In this document: positions 63,432 to 64,000 of the stretch, piece after piece
How positions within the stretch are numbered: the first letter of the stretch is position 1
Layout of the letters: the number at the start of each line of letters is the position of its first letter
Origin: Cladorhizidae sp. MBARI D1340-BT2
Taxonomy: Eukaryota > Porifera > Demospongiae > Poecilosclerida > Cladorhizidae
Direction: 5' to 3'
NCBI GenBank assembly: GCA_028752905.1
Contig: JAQNBH010000015.1
Span: 13,654,036-13,718,035, forward strand
DNA: 64,000 nt
Notes under the pieces: model-generated
Told to the model about the DNA's origin: nothing
The model's input: only the letters and a program-made list of their open reading frames with translations
The model's database searches: none
Position numbers and translations under genes: made by a program

Positions 63432-63678
63432 GTGAGTCAGTCATGTGATGGTCATGTGATGGCTATTTTGTCAGATGACATGTGGTAGTTCCCGTGATGC
63501 TCTTGTGGTGGCAGCGACATGCTGGTAGTTGTGACGTTGCACGAAGCCTGTGTGTGTGCTGTCTTGCACTTGTGTGTATACATTGTCCTTTGTTACAACT
63601 CAACTTTATCCTAATAAGTATCAGAAGTCAGACTGTTCTCAGCAAATTGTTCACGTCTGTTCCTGTTTAGTCTTGCCA

Positions 63679-64000
63679 GTGATGCTACAGTATGCTGGTA
63701 GTGTTGGAGTAACTGATGGCCACTATGCAGGCACAAACTAAGACATCATTCATAGTATACATGCATATATATATATTCATGCTGGTGGTGCTACAGTGTG
63801 CTGGTAGTGTTGGAGCAACTGATGGCCACTATGCAGGCACAAACTAAGACATCATTCATAGTATACATGCATATATATATATATATATTCATGCTGGGGG
63901 TGCTACAGTGTGCTGGTAGTGTTAGAGTAACTGATTGGCAACTATGCAGGCACAAACTAAGACATCATTCATAGTATACATGCATATATATATATATATA
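63679..64000. repeat. 107-111-bp tandem repeat, three copies, cut by window edge
   Basis: Units begin GATGCTACAGTATGCTGGTA (63680), GGTGCTACAGTGTGCTGGTA (about 63787) and again at about 63898, and end in a (TA)n run that lengthens from copy to copy. It lies in the PPP2R5 intron after exon 7 and continues past the edge. Confidence 0.9.

Overview
This is a repeat-saturated piece of an animal (metazoan) nuclear genome. Two conserved genes can be recognised, both on the plus strand with GT-AG introns, and both only partly inside the window. One is the C-terminal part of a DNAAF10/WDR92-type WD40 protein (exons at 31626-31760, 42039-42139, 47033-47165 and 47263-47337). The other is the N-terminal and central part of a B56 regulatory subunit of protein phosphatase 2A (PPP2R5 type; seven exons, 55739-63431, running off the right edge). 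The cilium-assembly gene, telomere-like TTAGGG/CTAGGG motifs, a Mutator-like transposase of the kind common in marine invertebrates, and a decayed member of a large uncharacterised invertebrate gene family suggest a sponge, cnidarian or other marine invertebrate. The species cannot be fixed from the window.

Layout. 1-13.3 kb: no recognisable gene; several minisatellites (37-bp, 32-bp, 35-bp, 40-bp and 59-bp units) and one beta-propeller-like open segment near 12.5 kb. 13.35-16.54 kb: a decayed Mutator-like transposon, minus strand. 16.9-18.6 kb: a 21-bp array and an 18-bp telomere-like array. 20.05-20.70 kb: a satellite expanded from a hairpin MITE. 20.7-29.1 kb: a long decayed gene, minus strand, in which four separate minisatellites (45, 34, 66 and 27 bp) have grown out of its own conserved coding motifs and now make up about half its length. 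30.36-47.34 kb: the DNAAF10 gene, whose introns are filled with minisatellites; one array copies the intron-exon junction and places about two dozen decoy 3' splice sites before the real one. 47.3-55.7 kb: intergenic, with MITE halves and a degraded non-LTR retrotransposon endonuclease fragment (about 52.3-54.15 kb). 55.7-64 kb: the B56 gene, with a MITE and a 500-bp pyrimidine tract in intron 4 and a 107-111-bp repeat in the last visible intron.

Two themes stand out. First, local tandem duplication seems to act on any sequence here (codons, splice junctions, MITE hairpins), giving more than 20 unrelated minisatellites in 64 kb. Second, a dispersed inverted-repeat element recurs at about nine sites, and its conserved core resembles a hammerhead ribozyme (CTGATGA, a 6-bp stem II, GAAAC, GTC, and a pairing stem I), with one extra unpaired A that makes activity uncertain. 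Both conserved genes are housekeeping or ciliary genes and show no functional link to each other.
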